A DNA stretch of 8,725 nt from an uncultured Oscillospiraceae bacterium (GTDB taxonomy: Bacteria > Bacillota > Clostridia > Oscillospirales > Acutalibacteraceae). Positions within the stretch are counted from its first letter, which is position 1. Every line of letters begins with the position of its first letter. Where the stretch lies: NCBI GenBank assembly GCA_900553255.1, contig USCI01000092.1, forward strand, positions 1-8,725, in the 5' to 3' direction. A program made the translations under genes and the position numbers. Shown here piece by piece: positions 1 to 5,483 of this stretch. Below the pieces are notes generated by a model. The model made no database searches and was not told where the DNA came from. It saw nothing but the letters and a program-made list of their open reading frames with translations.

Positions 1-252
1 CCCACTGGTCCAACGGGTGCAACCGGTCCCACTGGCACCGCCGGTGCCACAGGTCCTACCGGCCCCACTGGTCCAACGGGTGCAACCGGTCCCACTGGCA
101 CCGCCGGTGCCACAGGTCTTACCGGACCTACTGGTCCAACGGGTGCAACCGGTCCCACTGGCACCGCCGGTGCTACAGGTCCTACCGGACCTACTGGTCC
201 AACGGGCGCAACCGGCCCCACTGGCCCCACCGGAGCCACAGGTCCCACTGGT
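1..252 (+). repeat. Four tandem 63-bp repeats encoding collagen triplets
   Basis: Units run 1-63, 64-126, 127-189 and 190-252. Each encodes seven triplets in the order PTG PTG ATG PTG TAG ATG PTG, with LTG at the end of unit 2 and PTG replacing TAG in unit 4. The first three units are nearly identical in DNA sequence, mostly with third-position changes, and unit 4 has diverged more. This suggests recent growth by slippage or recombination. The array probably continues to the left of the window. Confidence 0.93.
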
Positions 253-687
253 GCTACCGGGCCGGCTTCCGAGACAGATGCGATCGTTGCCGAGGCAACG
301 ATCCCACAGTCACCCGCGGCGGCAACACCGATTACACTCGACACCAACAGCTTCATTCAGGGAAGCGGTATCACCCATACGCCCGGTCAGGCAATTGCCG
401 AACTGAACACACCGGGCATGTATATCGTCAATTATTTCGGCACCGTTACCGGAGCCGCCGATGCCACATATCCGCTTACTGTACGTGCCGCCTTATATCA
501 GGACGGCAACATCCTGTCCAATTCCACAGATGAAGTCACTCTCACCACGGCCGGAGAAAGCATTGTCATCGGCGGTGACGCCTTAATCATTGTCAAGCAG
601 GGCACCACCAGCCAGGTCTATCTGCGGAATGAAAATGCCAACTCAACCTGGACAAACGCCCAACTCAGCATCGTACGGCTCACCTGA
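1..687 (+). CDS. Collagen-like surface/exosporium-type protein, 3' part (5' end outside window)
   Basis: This frame is open from the window edge to a TGA at 685-687, giving 228 visible codons with no start in view. Visible residues 1-87 are 29 uninterrupted collagen-type triplets made only of PTG, ATG, TAG and one LTG, so threonine often sits just before glycine. Residues 88-228 form a globular domain rich in beta strands and in Thr, Ala and Val, ending in SIVRLT. This layout matches collagen-like filament proteins of Bacillus and Clostridia (BclA type), where the triple helix is a stalk, its threonines are often glycosylated, and a C-terminal jelly-roll trimerises at the tip. Surface or spore location is inferred from the family, because the N-terminus that would carry a targeting signal is missing. 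An internal ATG at 418 falls inside the globular domain and has no good ribosome binding site, so it is not a separate gene. The next gene converges on this one. Confidence 0.88.
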   Translation, partial: PTGPTGATGPTGTAGATGPTGPTGPTGATGPTGTAGATGLTGPTGPTGATGPTGTAGATGPTGPTGPTGATGPTGPTGATGPTGATGPASETDAIVAEATIPQSPAAATPITLDTNSFIQGSGITHTPGQAIAELNTPGMYIVNYFGTVTGAADATYPLTVRAALYQDGNILSNSTDEVTLTTAGESIVIGGDALIIVKQGTTSQVYLRNENANSTWTNAQLSIVRLT

Positions 688-835
688 CGGATCACCAAAC
701 ATGGTGCAAGCCCTCCAATTTCCCGACTATCTGGCTATACAGAGAATCCATTTGTCTCTTCCGGCGGTTCAATTGCTGTGCTTGGTTTTTGCAAAACCAA
801 CCATACCACCTGTACAATATACCGCCATGACCGAC

Positions 836-876
836 AAAAAAAGCGTGGGAAAAAACGGCGGCTTTTTCCACGCTTT
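836..876 (-). terminator. Rho-independent terminator of the TM2 gene
   Basis: Read on the minus strand, an AAAGCGTGG arm plus A-rich extension (876 downward) pairs with its complement ending near 840, with one bulged base. A run of seven T follows (842-836), about 20 bases after the TM2 stop codon. On the plus strand only three T follow the stem, so it would stop transcription from the collagen-like gene less well. A second perfect hairpin at 782-800 (8-bp arms TTGGTTTT/AAAACCAA) has no T-run. I see no gene in 688-894. Confidence 0.82.
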
Positions 877-894
877 CACGTATACAATTTTGCC

Positions 895-1314
895 CTAATC
901 CTTCAGCGGGACGTTTTTGCCATCGACAGCGATGCTGCCGGTGAGGATCATAATCCCCTCCACAAGCCCCCAGATTTGCGAGACGATCGCAAGTATAAAA
1001 CAGGACAAAAGGGTAATCAACAGCTGCGCAACAGCCTTTCCGGTATTGCCGAGATAAAAATTATGTACACCAAACGCACCCAGGAAAATACCCAGCAGGC
1101 CGGCAGCAATTTTGCTCTTCTGCGGATAGCCCGCGGGAACCATGACCGGCTGCTGCACAACATAGGGCTGCTGCGGAACCGCATACGGCGGCTGCACGGG
1201 CGGCTGCGGCTGCTGAGCCTGCTGCGCCTGAGGCAGCGGGGCGCCGCAATACTTACAGGCATATGCTCCGGCGTCAACATTGGCGCCACACTGCGGGCAA
1301 CGGTTTTCTTCCAT
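895..1314 (-). CDS. Zinc-ribbon plus TM2-domain membrane protein
   Basis: A 139-residue protein with three parts. Residues 6-23 form a zinc ribbon with two CxxC pairs (Cys6/Cys9 and Cys20/Cys23). Residues 28-63 are a Gln/Pro-rich flexible linker with several PxxPY-like runs. Residues 66-127 form a TM2 domain: two hydrophobic helices flanking the family motif GVHNFYLG (82-89), with a second signature around WGLVEGIMIL (115-124). TM2 proteins are small membrane proteins of mostly unknown function, and the zinc ribbon would lie in the cytoplasm. The start is clear: AGGAGGG lies seven bases before the ATG. The gene stands alone, converging with the collagen-like gene and diverging from galK. Its leader is unusually long (about 215 nt from the predicted promoter). 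The domain call is firm; no specific role can be given. Confidence 0.9.
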   Translation of the reverse strand: MEENRCPQCGANVDAGAYACKYCGAPLPQAQQAQQPQPPVQPPYAVPQQPYVVQQPVMVPAGYPQKSKIAAGLLGIFLGAFGVHNFYLGNTGKAVAQLLITLLSCFILAIVSQIWGLVEGIMILTGSIAVDGKNVPLKD

Positions 1315-1321
1315 AGAAAGA

Positions 1322-1361
1322 CCCTCCTGAAAATATGGTTTTCAGCTAAAGCTGATATTTT
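1322..1361 (-). promoter_or_regulatory. Ribosome binding site of the TM2 gene with adjoining hairpin
   Basis: The minus-strand ribosome binding site AGGAGGG is at 1328-1322. Just upstream, TCAGCT (1342-1347) and AGCTGA (1350-1355) form a perfect hairpin with a 2-base spacer. It sits inside a second pair of complementary runs, AAAATAT (1330-1336) and ATATTTT (1355-1361). The outer pairing reaches within two bases of the ribosome binding site, so folding could change access to it. Alternatively the 14-bp palindrome could be a protein-binding site. The symmetry is direct observation; its function is not shown. Confidence 0.4.
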
Positions 1362-1391
1362 GGCCTGATCCGGTGACTCGACCAAAAAACT

Positions 1392-1519
1392 ATACCTTTT
1401 TAGACTCTTTTATGTTTCCCAAACTTCTGGGCATATTGATCAGCCATGATCGGTATGCCCTTCTTTTTTTGCCAAACCCACTAATATCCCCTTTGGATTA
1501 GGCACGTCCTGAAAGGTAT
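1392..1519. other. Candidate structured RNA element (branched fold closed by a long-range helix)
   Basis: ATACCTTT at 1392-1399 is the exact reverse complement of AAAGGTAT at 1512-1519. Between them lie two local hairpins, 1429-1460 and 1481-1501, so a branched fold can be drawn. The element lies inside the predicted leader of the minus-strand TM2 transcript. However, the non-Watson-Crick positions (1436/1453 and 1437/1452, plus the ends of the closing helix at 1391/1520 and 1400/1511) are G.U pairs only if the plus strand is the RNA; on the minus strand they would be A.C mismatches. I could not match it to any riboswitch class I know. It may be a cis-regulatory element or a small RNA, or the pairing may be partly chance. 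Confidence 0.33.
1429..1470 (+). terminator. Terminator-shaped hairpin with T-run and no upstream gene
   Basis: The arms 1429-1441 (GGGCATATTGATC) and 1448-1460 (GATCGGTATGCCC) pair over 13 positions on the plus strand, two of them G.U, around a 6-base loop. TTCTTTTTTT follows directly (1461-1470). This is standard intrinsic terminator form, but no plus-strand gene or clear promoter lies just upstream. It may end a small or antisense RNA, block transcription toward galK, or act as an attenuator. Confidence 0.55.
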
Positions 1520-1537
1520 GCTTATTTCTTTATTCAC

Positions 1538-1567
1538 ATTATATCGGTTCAGCAAAGCGGTTGTCAA
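1538..1567 (-). promoter_or_regulatory. Consensus sigma-A promoter for the TM2 gene
   Basis: On the minus strand TTGACA (1567-1562) and TATAAT (1543-1538) are both perfect consensus hexamers with an 18-base spacer. Transcription should begin near 1531 and run toward the TM2 gene, giving a leader of about 215 nt. It is the closest match to consensus in the window. Confidence 0.8.
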
Positions 1568-1648
1568 TAGCGATTTTAAAATTTCGTTCATATTTTTTTT
1601 ACATTTTACATTTTCCATAAATCGTTGGAAAATAATGCCCTCTTCCCA

Positions 1649-1677
1649 TGTTCAAAAAACGGTTTTTATGCTATAAT
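1649..1677 (+). promoter_or_regulatory. galK promoter, extended -10 type
   Basis: TATAAT at 1672-1677 is preceded by TGC (1669-1671), an extended -10 element. The -35 at the usual distance (1649-1654, TGTTCA) is poor, as is common with this promoter type. The start would be near 1684, leaving a leader of about 33 nt before the galK ATG at 1717. I see no clear catabolite-repression (cre) site. Confidence 0.65.
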
Positions 1678-1716
1678 GCAGAATTGTGCAGTATACACGA
1701 CGAGGAGGAAAAGAAA

Positions 1717-3006
1717 ATGCCCAATGCTTTTGCGCTGATCGAGCACATCCAAAACGGCCGGTACGACCGGCTGTTCAGCCGGATGTACCCGGGCGAGCAG
1801 ATGGCTGCGCAGCGCAGCCGCTACATCGCCGCCGTCAAGGCCTTTGTCGAAACCTACGGAGACCGGGACAACCTGGCTCTGTTCTCCGCACCGGGGCGCA
1901 CCGAAATCGGCGGCAACCATACCGACCACAATCACGGCCGCGTCCTGGCGGCGAGCGTCAACCTCGACGTCATCGCTGTTGCAGCACCGTCTGCCGAACC
2001 GGTCGTGCGTGTGCAGTCGGCCGGCTATCCCATGGATACGGTTGCCCTTGACGACCTGGCGGTTCATACAGAAGAAATCAATCATTCGGCTTCACTCATC
2101 CGCGGCATGGCTTCCCGCCTGCAGCAGCTCGACTGGGCCATCGGCGGATTTGATGCCTATACCACGTCGAACGTACTCAAAGGCTCCGGCCTGTCATCGT
2201 CCGCTGCCTTTGAAGTGTTGATCGGCACGGTATTCAGCCATCTTTACAACGACGGCAAGGTGAACGCCGTTGAGATCGCCAAAATGGCACAGTATGCGGA
2301 AAACATCTATTTCGGCAAGCCCAGCGGCCTGATGGATCAGATGGCCTCCTCGGTCGGCGGCATCATCACGATCGATTTCGCCGACAGTGAAAAGCCGGAC
2401 ATCCGGACGGTCCCGTTCGATTTCGCGGCCAGCGGCTATCGGCTCTGTATCGTGGATACCGGAGGTAACCATGCCGATCTCACTTATGAATATGCGTCCA
2501 TCCCGGCGGATATGAAAGGCGTAGCCGAAGCGTTGGGCAAGTCCTTCCTGCGCGAAATCACGATGGAGCAGCTGCTGCCTGCCATTCCGATGCTGCGCGA
2601 AAAGCTGGGGGACCGCGCGGTGCTGCGGGCCATGCATTTCCTTCAGGACAATGACCGCGTCGCCAGGCAGGTCGAGGCGCTGAGCCGGCAGGACTTTGAG
2701 GAATTCCGACGCATGGTTATCGATTCGGGCCATTCGTCCTTTGAATATCTGCAGAATATTTATTCCACCTCGGACGTGCAGTCGCAGGGGCTGAGCCTGG
2801 CTCTTTGCCTGGCTCAGATGGAGCTCGAGGGCTGCGGTGCCTGGCGCGTACACGGCGGCGGCTTCGGCGGCACGACGCAGAACTTTGTGCCGGAGGACCG
2901 GCTGGATGCATTCCGCAGCCGTATGGAGGGCGTTTTCGGCGCCGGAAGCTGCCACGTGCTGTCCATCCGCCCGTTCGGCGGCATTTGTCTGGATCAAATG
3001 GAATAA
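1717..3006 (+). CDS. galK: Galactokinase (GHMP kinase family)
   Basis: This 429-residue cytoplasmic enzyme should phosphorylate galactose to galactose-1-phosphate with ATP, the first committed Leloir step. All GHMP-kinase landmarks are present in order: the sugar-binding signature at 60-71 (GRTEIGGNHTDH), the ATP-binding loop GSGLSSSAA (156-164), the catalytic aspartate in SGLMDQ (Asp207), and the C-terminal glycine loop HGGGFGG (379-385). The signature departs from the classical GRxNLIGEHTDY: Asn67 stands where glutamate normally contacts the sugar, and His71 replaces tyrosine. Arg61, Asp70 and Asp207 are kept. The start at 1717 is chosen because AGGAGG (1703-1708) lies eight bases upstream; the frame also has an ATG at 1648, but that precedes the likely transcription start. 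Length is slightly above the usual 380-400. galT follows after 52 bp with no terminator, which supports galactose as substrate, although a related sugar cannot be excluded. Confidence 0.92.
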   Translation: MPNAFALIEHIQNGRYDRLFSRMYPGEQMAAQRSRYIAAVKAFVETYGDRDNLALFSAPGRTEIGGNHTDHNHGRVLAASVNLDVIAVAAPSAEPVVRVQSAGYPMDTVALDDLAVHTEEINHSASLIRGMASRLQQLDWAIGGFDAYTTSNVLKGSGLSSSAAFEVLIGTVFSHLYNDGKVNAVEIAKMAQYAENIYFGKPSGLMDQMASSVGGIITIDFADSEKPDIRTVPFDFAASGYRLCIVDTGGNHADLTYEYASIPADMKGVAEALGKSFLREITMEQLLPAIPMLREKLGDRAVLRAMHFLQDNDRVARQVEALSRQDFEEFRRMVIDSGHSSFEYLQNIYSTSDVQSQGLSLALCLAQMELEGCGAWRVHGGGFGGTTQNFVPEDRLDAFRSRMEGVFGAGSCHVLSIRPFGGICLDQME

Positions 3007-3058
3007 AGCTTTAATCCGAAGTTGCCAAATATACCTAATGAAAGGAAAGAGCATAAAT

Positions 3059-4039
3059 ATGGCTGAACTGCGCAAACATCCACTGACAAACGACTGGATC
3101 ATGATCGCTTCCCACCGGCAGGGCCGCCCGCAGATGCCCAAGGACTACTGCCCGTTCTGTCCCGGTTCCGGCAAGGTCCCGGAGCATTTCGATGTCTATG
3201 AATACGACAACGATTTTCCGGCGCTGTCTCAGGATCCGCCCGAGCCGGATCCGGTTGCCACCGATTTCTTTGAAACGGCACCCGCCTACGGCAAGTGCGA
3301 GGTGATCCTCTACTCTCCTGAGCACACCGTTACCCTGCCGGAGCTGCCCACGGCGCACATCAAAAAGCTGGTAGACCTTTGGGCGCAACGGTATGAAGCC
3401 CTCCGTGCAGATGAAAAGGTCAAATACGTCTTTATTTTTGAAAACCGCGGCGAAGTGGTGGGGGTGACCATGCCCCATCCGCACGGACAGATCTATGCCT
3501 ATCCGTTCCTGCCCAAAAAGCTGGAGCTCGAGGTGGAGAACGCGCGGAAGTACAAGGACGAAAAACAGCGCTGTCTGTTCTGCGACATGCTGCAGGCGGA
3601 AAAGAATTTCGGCGAGCGGATCATTTTTTCCAACGAGCATTTCACGGTTTTTCTCCCCTTCTTCACCGAATATCCTTACGGCGTGTATATTCAGAGCAAC
3701 CGGCACATCACCAACATCGCCGCCTTCACCGAGGAGGAGCGGATGGCGCTGGCCGAGACGCTGCGCTGCACCACCGGCATGCTCGACAGCCTGTTCGACT
3801 ACAAATTCCCGTATATGATGTGTATGTACAACGAGCCGGTCAACGGGCCGGATGTTGCCGACTGCTTCCATTTCCACATTGCCTTCTATCCGCCGATGCG
3901 CAGCGCGGACAAGGTCAAATACAACGCCTCGAGCGAGACCGGCGCGTGGGCACACTGCAACCCCACCTGCCCGGAGGAAAAAGCCGAAGAGCTGCGCGCT
4001 GCCTATGCCAAATTCATGGCGAAAAACAGCGGCAAATAA
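3059..4039 (+). CDS. galT: Galactose-1-phosphate uridylyltransferase
   Basis: This 326-residue enzyme transfers UMP from UDP-glucose to galactose-1-phosphate, giving UDP-galactose and glucose-1-phosphate through a uridylyl-histidine intermediate. The active-site motif HPHGQIYAYP lies at 140-149, with His142 in the position of the nucleophile. The structural zinc ligands of the HIT-type GalT family are recognisable: Cys31 and Cys34 in CPFC, His89 in SPEHTVTLPEL, and His140. The C-terminal half carries FHFHIAFYPP (270-279), matching the second metal and substrate region. An extra CLFC pair (172-175) is also present. It resembles the short class-1 GalT rather than the roughly 490-residue type of many bacilli and lactobacilli. 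The ATG at 3059 is chosen because AAAGGAAAG (3041-3049) lies suitably upstream; an in-frame ATG at 3038 has no ribosome binding site. It is probably co-transcribed with galK and ends before a strong terminator. Confidence 0.94.
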   Translation: MAELRKHPLTNDWIMIASHRQGRPQMPKDYCPFCPGSGKVPEHFDVYEYDNDFPALSQDPPEPDPVATDFFETAPAYGKCEVILYSPEHTVTLPELPTAHIKKLVDLWAQRYEALRADEKVKYVFIFENRGEVVGVTMPHPHGQIYAYPFLPKKLELEVENARKYKDEKQRCLFCDMLQAEKNFGERIIFSNEHFTVFLPFFTEYPYGVYIQSNRHITNIAAFTEEERMALAETLRCTTGMLDSLFDYKFPYMMCMYNEPVNGPDVADCFHFHIAFYPPMRSADKVKYNASSETGAWAHCNPTCPEEKAEELRAAYAKFMAKNSGK

Positions 4040-4106
4040 CCTCCGGCGGCAACGGCTGAAGCAAGCACTCGGTTTGCCGGATATTCCCACAACCATTTAC
4101 GGTATA

Positions 4107-4149
4107 AAAAATCCCGCCCCGCGATATATTTTCGCAGGGCGGGATTTTT
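4107..4149. terminator. Bidirectional terminator between galT and the lipoprotein gene
   Basis: AAAAATCCCGCCC (4107-4119) and GGGCGGGATTTTT (4137-4149) are perfect 13-bp inverted arms. The plus strand ends in five T and the minus strand in a matching T-run, so the hairpin serves both converging genes. It lies 67 bases after the galT stop and a few bases after the lipoprotein stop. The short stretch 4040-4106 shows nothing else. Confidence 0.92.
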
Positions 4150-4153
4150 CGGT

Positions 4154-5218
4154 TTATTCCGTAATGACTGCCTGCGTGACGAGATATTCCATCACCTTGC
4201 GGGTAAGCGCCTCGCGTTCAATCCAGGCGCGGCCCATCTGGCTTTCATACTCCTCGGGGGTGACCTCTATAGCGCGGGAAAACTGCCCGAGCGTCTCCTG
4301 ATACTCCGCCTCGGTAAGCTCCAGCCCCTCCTTTTCCGCAATCGCCTGCGCCACCATATGGCCGGTTACGATATCTTTGGCCTGGCTTTCCGCATTCGCT
4401 TCATAATCCTCTTCGGTCATGCCGTTTTGCTCCAGATAATCCTCATAGGTCACGTTATAATCCGCGAGCTGCCGCTTGGTGTCCTCAATGACAATCCGGG
4501 TGCTTTCCCGAACGGCCTCTTCGTCAAACCGGTTGACGGTCGAATTTTTAAGCACCTCGATCCACACTGCATACTGCTTCTGGTATTCCGCGTCCCGGAT
4601 GCTTTCCGCTTCCAGCCTTTGACGCGTATATTCCCGAAATTCCTCCACCGTTTTACAGTCGGAAATTTCCTGCACAAAGGCGTCGGTCCATTCCGGCAGG
4701 ATCGTCTGCGTTATTTTGTCGACGGTGACCACAAAAACAACCGCCTGACCGGCCAGCGACGGTTCGCCGTAGGATTCCGGGAAGGTCAGGTTCAGCCGTT
4801 TTTCCACCCCGACCTGCGCGCCGACCAGCTGCTCCTCAAATCCCGGAATAAACCGCCCGGAGCCCACCACCAGCTCATAATCCTCCGCGGTGCCGCCCGA
4901 AAAGGCGACGCCGTCAAGCAGTCCCTGAAAATCCAGAATAACCGTATCGCCTTCCTGCACCGGCCGGCCGGTAATTTCGCGAATCTCGGCATGCTCGCGC
5001 TGTATGGCCGCCATTTCCTGCTCAACGCTGTCATCGGTTACCGGCTTGAGCACCGGTGCGGATATTTCGATTCCTTTGTAACGCCCGAGCACGAGATCCT
5101 GCTGCGCCGCAGACGCTTCGGTGCTTTCCGGGGACGACGCAGGTTCTGCACAGCCGGCAGACAGGAGGAGCAGCCCCGCGGCCATTGCCGCCAGACAACG
5201 CTTGGTTTTGATAGACAT
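4154..5218 (-). CDS. Exported trigger-factor-like FKBP peptidyl-prolyl isomerase lipoprotein
   Basis: A 354-residue protein with a lipoprotein signal: basic start, hydrophobic core (9-19) and lipobox LSAGC with Cys23 as the expected lipid anchor, followed by a Ser/Ala/Glu-rich tether. Residues 89-169 are an FKBP-type isomerase domain closest in wording to trigger factor: GDTVILDFQG, DGVAFSGG, the core motif GSGRFIPGFEEQLVG (119-133) and TFPESYGEPSLAGQ. Residues 174-354 are a mostly helical, charged region like the trigger factor C-terminal chaperone domain. The N-terminal ribosome-binding domain is absent, and the signal peptide takes its place. It should act outside the membrane on exported proteins, comparable in role to PrsA-type foldases but from a different family. 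The start at 5218 puts AGGA (5229-5226) seven bases away; the ATG at 5224 would be one base away, too close. It is transcribed alone, divergent from the acyltransferase. Enzyme activity is inferred. Confidence 0.87.
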   Translation of the reverse strand: MSIKTKRCLAAMAAGLLLLSAGCAEPASSPESTEASAAQQDLVLGRYKGIEISAPVLKPVTDDSVEQEMAAIQREHAEIREITGRPVQEGDTVILDFQGLLDGVAFSGGTAEDYELVVGSGRFIPGFEEQLVGAQVGVEKRLNLTFPESYGEPSLAGQAVVFVVTVDKITQTILPEWTDAFVQEISDCKTVEEFREYTRQRLEAESIRDAEYQKQYAVWIEVLKNSTVNRFDEEAVRESTRIVIEDTKRQLADYNVTYEDYLEQNGMTEEDYEANAESQAKDIVTGHMVAQAIAEKEGLELTEAEYQETLGQFSRAIEVTPEEYESQMGRAWIEREALTRKVMEYLVTQAVITE

Positions 5219-5253
5219 AGCCATTTCCTTTCTCTGTATACTTGCCGCTTATC

Positions 5254-5282
5254 TTTATACCATATTTTGCTGGAAAAGAAAA
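5254..5282 (-). promoter_or_regulatory. Promoter of the lipoprotein gene
   Basis: On the minus strand TATAAA (5259-5254) is preceded by TGG (5262-5260), an extended -10. The -35 at 17 bases (5282-5277, TTTTCT) is weak. A start near 5247 would give a short leader of about 30 nt. Confidence 0.5.
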
Positions 5283-5352
5283 GCCGCGCTTTTGTAACCA
5301 ATTTGCAAGAATTCCTTAATGTAATTCTATCGTTTTTGCCGCGTTTAGCATC

Positions 5353-5381
5353 TTTTCCCCTTTTCCTTTTTATGGTATACT
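5353..5381 (+). promoter_or_regulatory. Promoter of the acyltransferase gene
   Basis: TATACT (5376-5381) is preceded by TGG (5373-5375), again an extended -10 with a poor -35 (TTTTCC, 5353-5358). A start near 5388 would give a leader of about 95 nt. Between this and the divergent lipoprotein promoter lies an imperfect operator-like symmetry, AGAATT at 5308-5313 and AATTCT at 5323-5328. Confidence 0.5.
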
Positions 5382-5483
5382 GAATTGAATTGAGCAGATT
5401 CCGCCGCAGTCTTACGGTAAGGCCTGACATAAAGCATGAAACCGGCCGATATAGTAAAGAATAAGGGAATAAGGAGAGGCGAC

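Larger units (their letters stand above)
1315..1716. promoter_or_regulatory. Gene-free regulatory interval between the TM2 gene and galK
   Basis: These 402 bases hold no convincing gene. From left to right they contain the TM2 ribosome binding site and hairpin (1322-1361), one arm of a long-range helix (1392-1399), a 13-pair hairpin with a T-run (1429-1470), a smaller hairpin (1481-1501: CTAAT and CC pairing with GG and ATTAG), the second arm of the long-range helix (1512-1519), the minus-strand TM2 promoter (1538-1567), an AT-rich stretch with a repeated ACATTTT (about 1568-1635), the galK promoter (1669-1677) and the galK ribosome binding site (1703-1708). The ATG at 1648 lies before the likely galK transcription start, so it is not used. 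Confidence 0.6.

Noticed and set aside
1..252. The tandem repeats as a possible CRISPR array
   Set aside because: There are no unique spacers. The repeat is contiguous, codes for collagen triplets in frame, and lies inside a gene.
17..406. A repetitive Pro/Val/Gln-rich open frame across the collagen repeats
   Set aside because: It is a frame-shifted reading of the 63-bp repeats, so its periodicity is inherited. The frame with Gly at every third residue runs on into a proper globular domain.
782..800. The TTGGTTTT/AAAACCAA hairpin as terminator of the collagen-like gene
   Set aside because: The arms pair perfectly, but the stem is AT-rich and no T-run follows on the plus strand, so it is not a convincing intrinsic terminator.
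778..1368. A 196-codon plus-strand frame across the TM2 gene
   Set aside because: It reads through the TM2 terminator and gene in antisense. The minus strand has a zinc ribbon, TM2 motif and strong ribosome binding site.
1375..1530. A known riboswitch (cyclic-di-GMP, purine, lysine, ZTP or T-box) in the TM2 leader
   Set aside because: I looked for the conserved cores of these classes, such as the T-box GGUGG stretch and the cyclic-di-GMP GACGCAAAGCC core, and found none.
2194..3141. A 315-codon minus-strand frame opposite galK
   Set aside because: galK carries every GHMP-kinase motif on the plus strand. The antisense product has no recognisable motifs and runs across the galK-galT gap.
3035..4096. 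A 353-codon minus-strand frame opposite galT
   Set aside because: It mirrors galT, which has a clear HPH active site and metal ligands, and no ribosome binding site or domain supports the antisense reading.
4358..5383. A 341-codon plus-strand frame opposite the lipoprotein gene
   Set aside because: The minus-strand gene has a lipobox and FKBP motifs. The plus-strand product is Arg/Phe/His-rich with no known features.
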